NCBI GenBank assembly: GCA_013178305.1
Contig: JABLXB010000001.1
Span: 688,253 to 752,252 of the forward strand
Direction of reading: 5' to 3'
Source: Bacillota bacterium
GTDB lineage: Bacteria; Bacillota; Sulfobacillia; JABLXB01
DNA length: 64,000 nucleotides
A model generated the notes under the pieces. It saw nothing but the letters and a program-made list of their open reading frames with translations, was not told where the DNA came from and did not search any database. Position 1 is the stretch's first letter; each line of letters begins with the position of its first letter. A program made the position numbers and the translations under genes. This document shows, piece after piece, positions 43,967 through 52,722 of this stretch.

Positions 43967-44536
43967 CTAGGCAGCGCTCCGCGCCGGCCTCCGCGGTATC
44001 ATCACGAACTGCACCAGGATAAACGCCCCCAGCATCACGAGGATGTCTCCCACGCTGAACACCGTGGGTGGCCACAGCGGCTTCGGTATGTACAGCACGT
44101 CCCCCAGGAACGCCAGCCGGGTCGCTCCGGTGACCAGCTCGTGGGTGTAACTCACTCCCTGCCTGATCGCCTCGAACGACGGCAGGACGTCGAGCCCCGC
44201 CCTCTTGAGCCCCTCCGGACCGATCGGCATCCGCCCGCTGTTTGCCGCAATGACGACCAGGTTGAGCGCGGTCCCCAGGCCTATCAGCCACATGCCCTTG
44301 AGACGGGTGTTCCTGGCGACGGCGTAGACAATCATGACGTACGCCGACATGTGCAGCGCCGCCGCCACCGCCGCAGGGATCGCCAGGCGGCCGGTCGCCC
44401 ACGACAGGCCGAACCTGACCGCGAAACTCAGCAGGATCCAGCCAACTTTCTTGAACTCCACCTCGGCGAACCCCGCAATCCTGCCGCCGCGGAGCCTACC
44501 GATCAATATCGAAAACATAATTGAACTCAAAAACAT
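43967..44536 (-). CDS. DUF5317 family membrane protein
   Basis: 189 aa with about five hydrophobic helices. The sequence FSILIGRLRGGRIAGFAEVEFKKVGWILLSFAVRFG, read in parts, has the N-terminal pattern of DUF5317, with the conserved NSGRMPIGPEGL loop. Function unknown. It overlaps the HD-GYP gene end; ATGs at 44536 and 44518 are both possible. Confidence 0.75.
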   Translation of the reverse strand: MFLSSIMFSILIGRLRGGRIAGFAEVEFKKVGWILLSFAVRFGLSWATGRLAIPAAVAAALHMSAYVMIVYAVARNTRLKGMWLIGLGTALNLVVIAANSGRMPIGPEGLKRAGLDVLPSFEAIRQGVSYTHELVTGATRLAFLGDVLYIPKPLWPPTVFSVGDILVMLGAFILVQFVMIPRRPARSAA

Positions 44537-45788
44537 GTTCGCCCCACCTCAGTTGTTCCTGAACGGCCTGTTCCACGTACGGTATTATCGCGGGATCGAA
44601 CTGCTTGCTGGCCTGCGCTCTCATTTCGGCGAGAGCCGCCACCGGTTCCATGGCCGGCGAGAACGGCCGTGAGTGCGTCATCGCGTCGTACGCCTCGGCG
44701 ATGGCCACTATCCTGGCGCCCAGCGGGATATCTTCGCCCGCAAGCTTATGGGGGTGTCCCGTCCCGTCGAACCGTTCGTGGTGGTGAAGCACTATCTCCG
44801 CGCACCCGGTGAGGAACGCGCTCTTCGACACGATTTTCGCGCCCTCGATCGTATGCGTCAGGAGGTCGAGGTATTCGCTCATCGACAGCGCCGCCTTCTT
44901 CAAGAGTATCCGCTCGTCGATAGCGGCTATCCCGACGTCGTGGAGCATCGCCCCAAAGAACAGATTCCGGATTTCCGGTTTCGGCAACGCCATCTTCCTG
45001 GCCACGGCCACCGCCAGGTTCGATACCCTCCTCGAGTGCCCAACGCCGTTCGGGAACTTGGCCTCTATCACCGGCACGAGCGTCTCAACCGTGCTCCGGT
45101 AGACCTCCGACATGCGCACGAACATCCGGGTCGAATAGACTATCATCGCGAGGAATAGCGTGAATACGATAAGACCCGACATTCCTACCCTGGTCCTGGG
45201 GTACAGCCACGCGAGGAGAAGCGCGGCCGCAAAGTTCAGCGGAAAGCCGACCGGGATTTCGGCCCACTCCCCCCACCAAAGCGACGCGAATCTCGATCCA
45301 AACCTCGCATGCAGGCCCGGCAGGGTCAGCAACACTATGACCAGGAAGTACAGCGCCGCCGAAAGGAATCGGCTGGCAAGCCACAGGTCCCCGGGCGCGC
45401 CGTTGAACGGCCCCTGATCCGGAACGCCCATGCCGTGAACCCATCCCAGGAAGCGGTAGAGGTGGCCCGCCGCGACCGTGGCTATTCCGGCGACGGCGAT
45501 CGACGGCGCCTCGCCCCACAGGCCCATCCAACCTCTCCTGGACAGGGGCCTCATCAGCATCGCGCTGAACACCCGCCCCGCGATCGCCACGATGCAGGCC
45601 GCCGCGGGGCCGAACAACCAGGAGCCGGCCATCTCGACAGCCGGTCCCAGGGTCACAGTGAACGAGTACCACTTGATAGGCAGCACGTGAGTCATAGGAC
45701 TGATAAGGCAGAACAACAGTACCGGCGCCGCCGGAATACCGGGCGAGAACAGCCCATATCCGGCCGCCGCGACTCCCACCGCTATCAT
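44496..45788 (-). CDS. Membrane sensor protein with variant HD-GYP domain
   Basis: 430 aa: six or seven membrane helices in residues 1-225, then an HD-GYP phosphodiesterase domain (about 235-410). The HD motif is LHDVGIAAIDE and the second motif HHHERFDGTGHP, so the canonical GYP is GHP. HD-GYP enzymes hydrolyse cyclic di-GMP; the change may alter activity. The first ATG is at 45788. The frame is open upstream to just after the neighbouring stop at 45831, with a basic pre-helix sequence but no usual start codon. Its membrane part resembles those of the next protein and the GGDEF protein at 60.5 kb. Confidence 0.85.
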   Translation of the reverse strand: MIAVGVAAAGYGLFSPGIPAAPVLLFCLISPMTHVLPIKWYSFTVTLGPAVEMAGSWLFGPAAACIVAIAGRVFSAMLMRPLSRRGWMGLWGEAPSIAVAGIATVAAGHLYRFLGWVHGMGVPDQGPFNGAPGDLWLASRFLSAALYFLVIVLLTLPGLHARFGSRFASLWWGEWAEIPVGFPLNFAAALLLAWLYPRTRVGMSGLIVFTLFLAMIVYSTRMFVRMSEVYRSTVETLVPVIEAKFPNGVGHSRRVSNLAVAVARKMALPKPEIRNLFFGAMLHDVGIAAIDERILLKKAALSMSEYLDLLTHTIEGAKIVSKSAFLTGCAEIVLHHHERFDGTGHPHKLAGEDIPLGARIVAIAEAYDAMTHSRPFSPAMEPVAALAEMRAQASKQFDPAIIPYVEQAVQEQLRWGEHVFEFNYVFDIDR

Positions 45789-45830
45789 CGACCACGAATA
45801 CAGCTTCCAGATTCCAGGCTTCGTCTTTAC

Positions 45831-47156
45831 CTACCCCCGGCTCGTTTCATCTTTTCTCTGCCCCTCGTCCTCACCGCCGCCGTCCTCGTGGACCCTCCCC
45901 GCACCACTCCCGCCGTTCTGTCTTGCCTCGCCGACGGCTTTCAACAGCGCTGTCACGACCTTCGGGTCGAACTGCGTCCCCGAATGCATCAGCATCTCTC
46001 TCTTCGCTTCGTCGAGGGTATAAGCCCTCTTGTAGGGCCTCTCGGACGTCATTGCGTCGAAGGCGTCGGCCGCCGCGATGATCCTCGCCCCCATCGGTAT
46101 GTCGTCCCCCTGCAACTGGCCGGGGAAGCCCCGGCCGTCGAACCTCTCGTGGTGGTGCCTTACCCACCGCGCCCCACGGCCGAGCATCTTGACGTGGCTG
46201 ATTATATCCGCGCCGATCTGCGCGTGCTTCTTCATCTCGTGGTACTCTTCCCGGGTGAACTTCCCCGGTTTCTTCAGCACCGAGTCGGGTATCCCGATCT
46301 TACCGACGTCGTGGAGGATCCCGACGTACCGGAGGAGCTGGATTTCCTCCTCATTCATCCCGAGGACCTTGCCGGTTTCGACGGCGATTTCCGCCACGCG
46401 CTCCGAGTGGCCCCTCGTACCGGAGTCCTTCGCGTCCAGGGTAGCCATGAGCGCCCTCATGGTCTCCAGGTAGGTGTCCCTGAGGTCAATATACCGCTTG
46501 AATGAATACCTTGCGAGGAGGAGGGGCACCAGGAGGACCGAGGCGCCCGCGATCCCCGCGCTCTGGTAAGCCTCGGCGAGGACGGCGGCTACGGGGACCA
46601 GGGCGAGCATGTTGGGCATGGCCCACCGGAAATTCACTGCCCAGAGACCCCGGGGATCGACGCCCTCGTCCAGAGACGCGGCCACTACTATCAATGACGT
46701 GTTCACGACCGTGTACGCGAGCGCGCTCCCGACCAGGGGCACCAGAACCCCGGGGGAATTGACGGTGCCCGGTCTGCCTCCGAGAAACACGTAGGTCTGG
46801 CCGGCAGCAAGGGCGGCCATCGACAGCATGGCGCGGTTGAACAGGACCGCGTAAAGCGGAGTCTTGCCCATTAGGTCCTTGACGCGGATCGTGCCGATCG
46901 CCGCGATCCACTGCGCCGCGCTCGGACCGAAGAGCAGCACGGCGGCGTTTATCACCGCGAAGCTGACCGACACCGTGCCATTGTCCCTGGGGAGGGTCAC
47001 CGGAAACGCTTCCGCAATAAACGCGAGGACGGTAAACAGGGATACGGAGATCAAACGGTCGGGGGTTTCGCCGGGGCGAAACCAGATCAATAATCCAAGC
47101 CCGACTGCGATGACTGTGTAGACGTAGGATCTTGCCGCTCTCTCGGGAGCGCGCAT
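45831..47156 (-). CDS. Membrane sensor protein with HD-GYP domain
   Basis: 441 aa: membrane helices in about residues 1-215 and an HD-GYP domain (about 225-400) with LHDVGKIGIPDSVLKKPG and HHHERFDGRGFP (GFP in place of GYP). Most metal-binding residues are present, so c-di-GMP phosphodiesterase activity is likely. A charged Gly/Glu/Asp-rich tail ends the protein. ATG at 47156 with GGAGG about ten bases upstream. Tandem paralogue of the gene at 44496. Confidence 0.88.
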   Translation of the reverse strand: MRAPERAARSYVYTVIAVGLGLLIWFRPGETPDRLISVSLFTVLAFIAEAFPVTLPRDNGTVSVSFAVINAAVLLFGPSAAQWIAAIGTIRVKDLMGKTPLYAVLFNRAMLSMAALAAGQTYVFLGGRPGTVNSPGVLVPLVGSALAYTVVNTSLIVVAASLDEGVDPRGLWAVNFRWAMPNMLALVPVAAVLAEAYQSAGIAGASVLLVPLLLARYSFKRYIDLRDTYLETMRALMATLDAKDSGTRGHSERVAEIAVETGKVLGMNEEEIQLLRYVGILHDVGKIGIPDSVLKKPGKFTREEYHEMKKHAQIGADIISHVKMLGRGARWVRHHHERFDGRGFPGQLQGDDIPMGARIIAAADAFDAMTSERPYKRAYTLDEAKREMLMHSGTQFDPKVVTALLKAVGEARQNGGSGAGRVHEDGGGEDEGQRKDETSRG

Positions 47157-47217
47157 CCAGGTGGTTCCTCCATTGCGGCGAACGAGAATTGGACCGGCGA
47201 CTGGTCGATTTGCTATC

Positions 47218-47295
47218 TCACTTCCACTGGAAGCTGGCGCCACCAGCAAGAACAAGCGCCAACACGGCGAGCACTGCCCTGAGAATCCTGCTCAC
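47218..47295 (-). CDS. Possible 25-residue single-helix membrane peptide
   Basis: GTG at 47295 with GGGGG 11 bases upstream, encoding MSRILRAVLAVLALVLAGGA and a short polar end, stop at 47218. A basic start plus one hydrophobic helix fits a small membrane protein. It lies alone in a 240-base gap upstream of the HD-GYP gene. Only composition and the ribosome site support it. Confidence 0.35.
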   Translation of the reverse strand: MSRILRAVLAVLALVLAGGASFQWK

Positions 47296-47399
47296 TTTGT
47301 CAAACCCCCAGATGTTGGAACCGCTCACGAATTCGCTCTATATGAACGGTTTCCTCCGCTCGGGTTTGGCTAGCCGAGTCGCCGGTCCAAGATTTACCG

Positions 47400-48050
47400 C
47401 TACTGGCCCTTTACTCCTTTCATGTGAAAAGGAATCCTGCGGTTCAGGGAATCCAGCGTGGCCCTGGCAGTTGCCTCGAGTTCATCGCGGCCCACTATGC
47501 ACGCGCCGGTAAGCACCTCGTCTTTCTGGCCCGAAGAGATGCTCACCGTGGCGACCACCACCGGCCTCCCCGACAGTGAAATGAGGGTGGTGTCTTCCAG
47601 GGCGCAAAGGATTAAGTCGTCCATGTAGGAGTTCACCGCTGCCAGGGTGGCCTCGGCCACGAGCCGTAAACGATTGCTCTTCGAACAGGCACCCCTCGCC
47701 CTGCCCGTAACCACTCTTCCCTCGAACTCCAGGTTAATCTCGGCCCGCCCCTCGCTACCCTCAACTCCGTAGAACACCGACTGGAGTCTCGGCCTGAGCG
47801 GGGGTATCGCGGTCTCGAGTTCACCCGCTATCTGGGCAACGGATATCCTCGGCAGGTCGATCTCCATCCCGAACTGAGCCTTGACCACCGACTGGACGTC
47901 CCGGCATATCCTGGCGGCACTCCGTGTCGATCTCGCGAGAACGTGGAGGGATTCAATCTGTCCTTCCTGATTAAGCGTGGCCCGCGCGTAAAGTACGTCC
48001 TTAACCCGCAGCAGGGCCAGTTCGATCGGTTTGGTCCTATCCTCTGCCAT
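47400..48050 (-). CDS. Conserved-looking protein of unknown function
   Basis: 216 aa, soluble, no signal peptide. Two similar-looking halves: residues about 8-95 (LLRVKDVLYARATLNQEGQIESLHVLAR, FGMEIDLPRISVAQI in parts) and about 100-210 (VTGRARGACSKSNRLRLVAEATLAAVN). The second half reads like an alpha/beta regulatory domain. I do not recognise a named family. It follows the gene at 48063 with a 12-base gap, so both are probably co-transcribed. Confidence 0.6.
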   Translation of the reverse strand: MAEDRTKPIELALLRVKDVLYARATLNQEGQIESLHVLARSTRSAARICRDVQSVVKAQFGMEIDLPRISVAQIAGELETAIPPLRPRLQSVFYGVEGSEGRAEINLEFEGRVVTGRARGACSKSNRLRLVAEATLAAVNSYMDDLILCALEDTTLISLSGRPVVVATVSISSGQKDEVLTGACIVGRDELEATARATLDSLNRRIPFHMKGVKGQ

Positions 48051-48062
48051 GGATTTCTTCTC

Positions 48063-49217
48063 CTAGAACTCTAAGGAAGTTATTCGACTCCGAGCGGCTA
48101 GTTCCTGCACAATCGTGTCGGCCAACGCCCAGACGCCTCCGTTGACCAGTGAGTGCCCTCCGAGTATCACTGGAACACGCGAACCTGCGGCGGCCCGGGT
48201 AAATGCGCGAACCCGGCTGTCGAAGATATCACCCGGACGCTTCAGGTCCGAGTTGTACCGGTCCGAAACGGACGGGGTCAGGCCCCAGTGTGAAAACAGA
48301 ACACGAGTGTCGATGAAAGCTACGTCGCTGATCTCGCCAATGTACTCAAGGAAACGTTCATCCCCGAGGCAATCTACAAGCGACCCTGTGATGGACCGTA
48401 CTTCATCCGACGCCTCCTTCCTAAACGCTTTCATGCCGCGTTCCTCGGACACCACCCTGAGCCTCCACTTGAGGGCGCCCCGAATGAAAGCCATGACTCC
48501 GGGCGAAACCCGGCCGGCCAGGAAAGCGCGAGGGTGTGGTTGTCGCAACTTGTCCATCACCCCGGCAAGAAGGCCCTCGCCCCAACCCGCTTTTTCGACG
48601 GCGCCGGCGCACCTGCCTCCTGCCCTGGGATGCAACGCCAACACGGCCAGGTCGGCGGGGGTATCGACGTCAAAGTCGTAGACGGGGCCCTCGGGGAGTA
48701 TCACTGCTTTCAGCCCCGCTTCCTGCAGCAGGTACGCCAGGAAATTGTCATCATCCGGGAGGTGTATGCGGCGGAGCGCGCCAGCGGGTCTGAACCCGAC
48801 GATGTCGGCGGAGTACAGGTTGTTGGCGACAACGACTCCCTCACTTCCCTCACCGGCCGCGAGCGCAGCGGCGATGGTCTCGAAGTCGCCGGAGGTGGCC
48901 AGCGGCGCCGAAGCGCCCCCCAGGCACACGACCGACTCGAGATCCCAACCCTCGACAAACCCGAGGAGCCACGGACCCATCCTGAACCCGTCCCGGGCGG
49001 TACGTTCGACACGGGCACCCAAATCGGCAGCACGGTGCGCGAGTTCATCATCGGAGGTCACCAGTACCACGGCGTCAAAGGAGGGCGCAGCCAGCAGCCG
49101 TTCAATGGTGTCGAGGCAGATTTCGCGGCGAATCGACGTCATGACACCTTCGACACCTTCGCCGCCTTCGAGGGCCTGTCCACCCTCGAAGACCAGGGCA
49201 ACGACCCCTTGACGCAT
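48063..49217 (-). CDS. Uncharacterised protein with N-terminal nucleotidyltransferase-like fold
   Basis: 384 aa from the ATG at 49217 (GGGAGGG upstream). Residues about 1-185 look like a GT-A/MobA-CofC-type nucleotidyltransferase: IERLLAAPSFDAVVLVTSDDELAHRA, VVCLGGASAPLA, YDFDVDTPADLAVLALHP in parts. The C-terminal half (about 210-384) is unfamiliar: FIDTRVLFSHWGLTPSVSDRYNSDL and VPVILGGHSLVNGGVWALA. The DVDTPADL motif favours a CofC/MobA relative, but substrate is unknown. Confidence 0.6.
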   Translation of the reverse strand: MRQGVVALVFEGGQALEGGEGVEGVMTSIRREICLDTIERLLAAPSFDAVVLVTSDDELAHRAADLGARVERTARDGFRMGPWLLGFVEGWDLESVVCLGGASAPLATSGDFETIAAALAAGEGSEGVVVANNLYSADIVGFRPAGALRRIHLPDDDNFLAYLLQEAGLKAVILPEGPVYDFDVDTPADLAVLALHPRAGGRCAGAVEKAGWGEGLLAGVMDKLRQPHPRAFLAGRVSPGVMAFIRGALKWRLRVVSEERGMKAFRKEASDEVRSITGSLVDCLGDERFLEYIGEISDVAFIDTRVLFSHWGLTPSVSDRYNSDLKRPGDIFDSRVRAFTRAAAGSRVPVILGGHSLVNGGVWALADTIVQELAARSRITSLEF

Positions 49218-49252
49218 CCCACCAACCCTCCCCCAGCCCACGGTCAAACCGA

Positions 49253-49272
49253 AGGGGGCCTTACGGCCCCCT
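49253..49272 (-). terminator. Possible terminator after hpf
   Basis: Perfect 8-bp stem AGGGGGCC/GGCCCCCT with a TTAC loop, 19 bases past the hpf stop. The downstream minus strand reads TCGGTTTGACC, only weakly U-rich. Confidence 0.45.
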
Positions 49273-49291
49273 CACTCTGGAACGAGAATCT

Positions 49292-49807
49292 CTACTCGGG
49301 CTCTATCAGCCCGTAGTTACCGTCCTTCCTGCGGTACACCACCTCGATCCCTTCGCTCTCGGCGTTCCGGAACACGAAGAAGTCGTGGCCAAGCAGGTTC
49401 ATCTGGAGCACTGCTTCCTCCACCGTCATCGGCTTCAGGGCGAACCGTTTCACCTTGACTACCGCCGCTTCGTCTCCTACGTCTATGTACCCGGTTTTCC
49501 CGGCGCGGTCGCCCCCCCTCGGCCGGCGAAGCACCCTGGTCTTGTACTTGTTGATTTGCTTTTCGAGCTTCTCGAGAACGAGGTCGACCGAGGAATACAT
49601 GTCTCCGGTCTCCTCCTCACCCCTGAGAAGCATGCCGTTCAGCGGCACCGTGACCTCTACTATGTGCCTGCCGCGCTCGACACTCAAGGTAACCTGGGCG
49701 AAAACGGAATAGTCAAAGTACTTCTCGATCTTCTTGAGGCGTTTCTCCACGTACTCCTTCAGCGGCGGGGTTACGTCCATGTTCTTGCCCCGGACGGTGA
49801 TCCGCAC
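49292..49807 (-). CDS. hpf: Long-form ribosome hibernation promoting factor (HPF)
   Basis: 171 aa. The N-terminal HPF/YfiA domain (ITVRGKNMDVTPPLKEYVEKRL, residues 1-100) binds the decoding centre. The C-terminal domain (about 115-171, FALKPMTVEEAVLQMNLLGHDFFVF in parts) mediates 100S ribosome dimers. GTG at 49807 is chosen because AAAGGAG lies nine bases upstream and the product then matches the family N-terminus. B. subtilis also has it (yvyD) between the fli genes and secA. Confidence 0.95.
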   Translation of the reverse strand: MRITVRGKNMDVTPPLKEYVEKRLKKIEKYFDYSVFAQVTLSVERGRHIVEVTVPLNGMLLRGEEETGDMYSSVDLVLEKLEKQINKYKTRVLRRPRGGDRAGKTGYIDVGDEAAVVKVKRFALKPMTVEEAVLQMNLLGHDFFVFRNAESEGIEVVYRRKDGNYGLIEPE

Positions 49808-49873
49808 GAGAGCCAACTCCTTTCCCCTCGGCTTTTATATAATATTCCCCCACTGGCAGGCGAATCCTCCACG

Positions 49874-49896
49874 AAAAAACCCCGGCCAGGCCGGGG
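49874..49896 (-). terminator. Intrinsic terminator of cspA
   Basis: Minus-strand perfect stem CCCCGGCC/GGCCGGGG with a one-base loop overlap, followed by TTTTTT. It separates cspA from hpf. Confidence 0.85.
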
Positions 49897-49923
49897 AAGA
49901 AGACTTCTTTAGCAAGTTTATCT

Positions 49924-50124
49924 TTAGCCGAGCCGGCTCACGTTCGCCGCCTGGAGTCCTCGAGGGCCCTCGACGACCTCGAACTCGACCGTGTCGCCCT
50001 CGTTCAGCGTTTTGAAGCCTTCCTGCTGAATCGAAGAGTAGTGCACAAACACATCGGGGCCGTCATCGCGTTGAATGAAGCCGTAACCCTTTTCCGGATT
50101 GAACCACTTCACCTTGCCTTGCAT
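49924..50124 (-). CDS. cspA: Cold-shock family RNA/DNA chaperone
   Basis: 66 aa single cold-shock domain with RNP1 KGYGFIQ and RNP2 VFVHYSSI. It binds single-stranded nucleic acid and melts mRNA structure. ATG at 50124, GGGAGGAA upstream, own promoter and strong terminator, so a monocistronic unit. Confidence 0.97.
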   Translation of the reverse strand: MQGKVKWFNPEKGYGFIQRDDGPDVFVHYSSIQQEGFKTLNEGDTVEFEVVEGPRGLQAANVSRLG

Positions 50125-50179
50125 TGATCAGCATTCCTCCCACGACGAGTTTGCCACTTTATCCAGCGGTTTCAGCAAG

Positions 50180-50209
50180 AATATAGCATGGAGAGCCCCA
50201 AAAAGTCAA
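50180..50209 (-). promoter_or_regulatory. Sigma-A promoter of cspA
   Basis: Minus strand -35 TTGACT (50209-50204), 18-base spacer, -10 TATATT (50185-50180). The implied leader is about 50 bases. Confidence 0.7.
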
Positions 50210-50458
50210 ATGAGCGGCCGCGTGTCGTCTTACGGCCGAACGGGGTCTCTGGAGTCGGTAATGCGCCGGTGAAGCTCCGCGTTGTGGGGAATAGCGCCGC
50301 GATGGGAGTAATTGCCTGTGGATACTGTGACTAACTCTGTTGATAACGAGGAAGAACCGCGTTTTCGCCGTGGGGACACATTGTGAATTGCGGACCGGGG
50401 GGACCGGGGTCTGGCGATGCGAGGCCCGACGGCGGGACCGGCATGGCCCACCGCTCGA
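50210..50458. other. Intergenic region between fliT-like gene and cspA promoter
   Basis: About 250 bases with no convincing gene, RNA or clear terminator. Two short DnaA-box-like words occur here but do not form an origin. Confidence 0.5.
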
Positions 50459-50872
50459 TCATTTGACGCGGTCGATGAACCCCGCGGTATCTGTGAGGTT
50501 ACTTAACATGCCCCTGTAAGTGTCCATGTACTGTTTCAGGAGGTCGACCTGCTCCAGGTCCCTCGACACCCGTACCTTCGCTTGCTCGATCAGACTCACC
50601 GTTTCGGAGTCTATCTCGAGAATCTGGCGCGCGATATCGCGGCATTTGCCCAGAACGCTCTCCGATCTCACTCCCGAGTGCAGCACCTCGGGGAAGGCCC
50701 TCTCGATTTCGGCAGCAGTCTGGTCCCGCCTGTCAGCCTCCCGCTCCAAGGCCTTCACCTGATCTATCGTGTCAGACCTGGCGGCGAGTTCCCTCTGCCG
50801 CATGGCGGAGGCCAGCATCGCCGAGTACAGCGACACCAGCCTCTCGCCGTACTGTGTGTCAGATCCGTTCAA
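50459..50872 (-). CDS. FliT-like flagellar chaperone
   Basis: 137 aa, almost entirely helical (SLYSAMLASAMRQRELAARSD at the N-terminus, long amphipathic helices to the end). Position after fliD-fliS and size match FliT, the chaperone for the filament cap FliD; sequence alone is not decisive. TTG at 50872 overlaps the fliS stop as TTGA. Confidence 0.65.
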   Translation of the reverse strand: MNGSDTQYGERLVSLYSAMLASAMRQRELAARSDTIDQVKALEREADRRDQTAAEIERAFPEVLHSGVRSESVLGKCRDIARQILEIDSETVSLIEQAKVRVSRDLEQVDLLKQYMDTYRGMLSNLTDTAGFIDRVK

Positions 50873-51285
50873 CCCACTACCACCTGGAAGCCGTCCTGCG
50901 GTGCAGGAATCCGCCTCGCGCCCTTCGCCTTGCTGCACTCCAACCACGCCTCCCTGAGCGTCGTCAGGATGTCACGAACCGCGTCGAGCATTCCCGGATC
51001 TCGCTTGAATGTCGCCTCGACAAGCCTGCTCCCGCAGAACTCGTAGAGCCTGTAGAGCTTGGCTGCCATCTCCCCGCACTCGAAGTTCAGGGATCCGCTG
51101 AGCTCTGTCAGGATGCCATGCACCTTCCCGAGGGAGTTCGCGCAGTCACTCGTCCTACCCTCTGCCATGGCTTCCTTTGCCTGGCTCAGGTGCCTCAGCG
51201 CATGATCGTACGCCATCAATATCAGATAGGTGCCCGGTGCTGTCTGAATCTGGACTGCCTTATACTGCGCAACCGCGTCTGGCAT
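50869..51285 (-). CDS. fliS: FliS, flagellin export chaperone
   Basis: 138 aa helical protein with the family start YKAVQIQTAPGTYLILMAYD. It binds the flagellin C-terminus and prevents early polymerisation. In B. subtilis FliS also helps FliW bind flagellin. It lies after fliD with a 23-base gap. Confidence 0.93.
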   Translation of the reverse strand: MPDAVAQYKAVQIQTAPGTYLILMAYDHALRHLSQAKEAMAEGRTSDCANSLGKVHGILTELSGSLNFECGEMAAKLYRLYEFCGSRLVEATFKRDPGMLDAVRDILTTLREAWLECSKAKGARRIPAPQDGFQVVVG

Positions 51286-51308
51286 CTTTTCCGCCCCTCA
51301 CATGAGAC

Positions 51309-52691
51309 TTAGTACTGTCCCGACATCGAGCTTATCTGGCTGTCAAGCCAGGAGCCCTGGCTCTTCAGGCGAGCGATCGTAATCTCCATATTGATGAACT
51401 GCCGCCTCAGGTTCTGCTCCCTTTGATCCAGCCGCTGATTCATGCTGTCGATGCGCTCCTGCAGCCGCCTCTGTTGTTCCGAAAGCGCCTTTTGCCTCTC
51501 GGGCACGAGCCCGCCGGTTTGCGTGTAGGTCTTTACCTGGCTGTAGAGCCGCGCGCCGATCCCTTTCGTGTCTGCCAGGTCGTACGCCCCAAAGAGGCGG
51601 GCCACGTCGTCGAGGTTAGACTCGAGTTTTTGCGTGAACTTGCTTTCGTCGAGCTGCAGGTGATTGATGTCGCCGGAATCCCAGGTCCCCGTGCTCAATC
51701 CCATGTCCGAGCCCCTCGTGATGCTGCCGGTCAACCCCTCAACCGGGTCAAGCACCAGCCGGCGGATCGTCCCAAGTATCTGCGTCAGCGTGGTCTCGCC
51801 CATGAACAGGCCTGCGGTCTTGGTCTCCTTGTCGTAGGACATTTTGCTTGAGATGTAATCGTACACTGCGTTGTACTCGCTGACAAGCGCCTTGACCGCG
51901 TCGACGGCCTTCTGGGAGTCGTTGGTCACGGTGATGGTAGCCGTCTTACCCTCGGCCTTGATCTGGAGGTTCAGGCCACCCACCGCGTCGGCGATCGTGT
52001 TCGTGGATCTCGAGATCGTGAGCGAATTCACCTTGACTTCGGCGTCGACCGCTTCCTGGGTGGTATTGGATTTGATTGTCCCGCCGTCATCCCAGAGGAG
52101 ACCGAGGCCGAGCAGCGCGTTATTATCGTCGGTGAACGAAATCGCGTTCGAGGTTCCCGTCTCCTTCGCAACCAGGACCAGCCTGTGCTGGCCTGGTGAT
52201 ACCTGCACCACCGACGCCGTCACCCCGATGTCGGCCGTGTTGTTTATCTTGTCCCTGATCGAGTTGAGACTGTCCGAGGCCTCAATGGCGATGGTCTTCC
52301 CGTTAATGACAGGGTTTCCGGTGATCCCGCGCGCCTCCGCAGGGTCGGCAAACGTGCCGGACACCACGGTGTGCGCCCTCGCAAGTTTGATGACCTCCAC
52401 CGTGTAGGTCCCCGGGGCCACGCTTGAGGACGCCGTAGCGGTTGCCACCGTTGAATCACTGGACTCGGCCTTCCTGGAGTAGAAGGTGTCGCGAGACTTC
52501 AGCGCCTGTGCCTTGCTCTGCAGGCTATACAGCTTGGAGTTGATATCCTTCCAGGCGGTCGACTTATTCTCGAGGGTCTTCTTCTTGCTCTCAAGCTGGG
52601 TAATCGGCTTGCGCTCCACTGCAATCAGCTGGGACACAAGGGACTCCCAGTCAAGGCCCGACACCGCACCACTCAACCGGATGTCGCTCAT
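51309..52691 (-). CDS. fliD: FliD, flagellar filament cap protein
   Basis: 460 aa. The N-terminal FliD domain (IRLSGAVSGLDWESLVSQLI) and C-terminal coiled-coil region with LKSQGSWLDSQISSM are typical. It caps the growing filament and directs flagellin folding. It follows flaG with a 31-base gap. Confidence 0.95.
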   Translation of the reverse strand: MSDIRLSGAVSGLDWESLVSQLIAVERKPITQLESKKKTLENKSTAWKDINSKLYSLQSKAQALKSRDTFYSRKAESSDSTVATATASSSVAPGTYTVEVIKLARAHTVVSGTFADPAEARGITGNPVINGKTIAIEASDSLNSIRDKINNTADIGVTASVVQVSPGQHRLVLVAKETGTSNAISFTDDNNALLGLGLLWDDGGTIKSNTTQEAVDAEVKVNSLTISRSTNTIADAVGGLNLQIKAEGKTATITVTNDSQKAVDAVKALVSEYNAVYDYISSKMSYDKETKTAGLFMGETTLTQILGTIRRLVLDPVEGLTGSITRGSDMGLSTGTWDSGDINHLQLDESKFTQKLESNLDDVARLFGAYDLADTKGIGARLYSQVKTYTQTGGLVPERQKALSEQQRRLQERIDSMNQRLDQREQNLRRQFINMEITIARLKSQGSWLDSQISSMSGQY

Positions 52692-52722
52692 AACGTTCCC
52701 TCCCCGATCCTGACCCCGCGAT

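Noticed and set aside
50317-50346. DnaA-box-like words TGTGGATAC and TGTTGATAA
   Set aside because: Only two imperfect copies, with no AT-rich unwinding region and no dnaA or dnaN nearby; not an origin.
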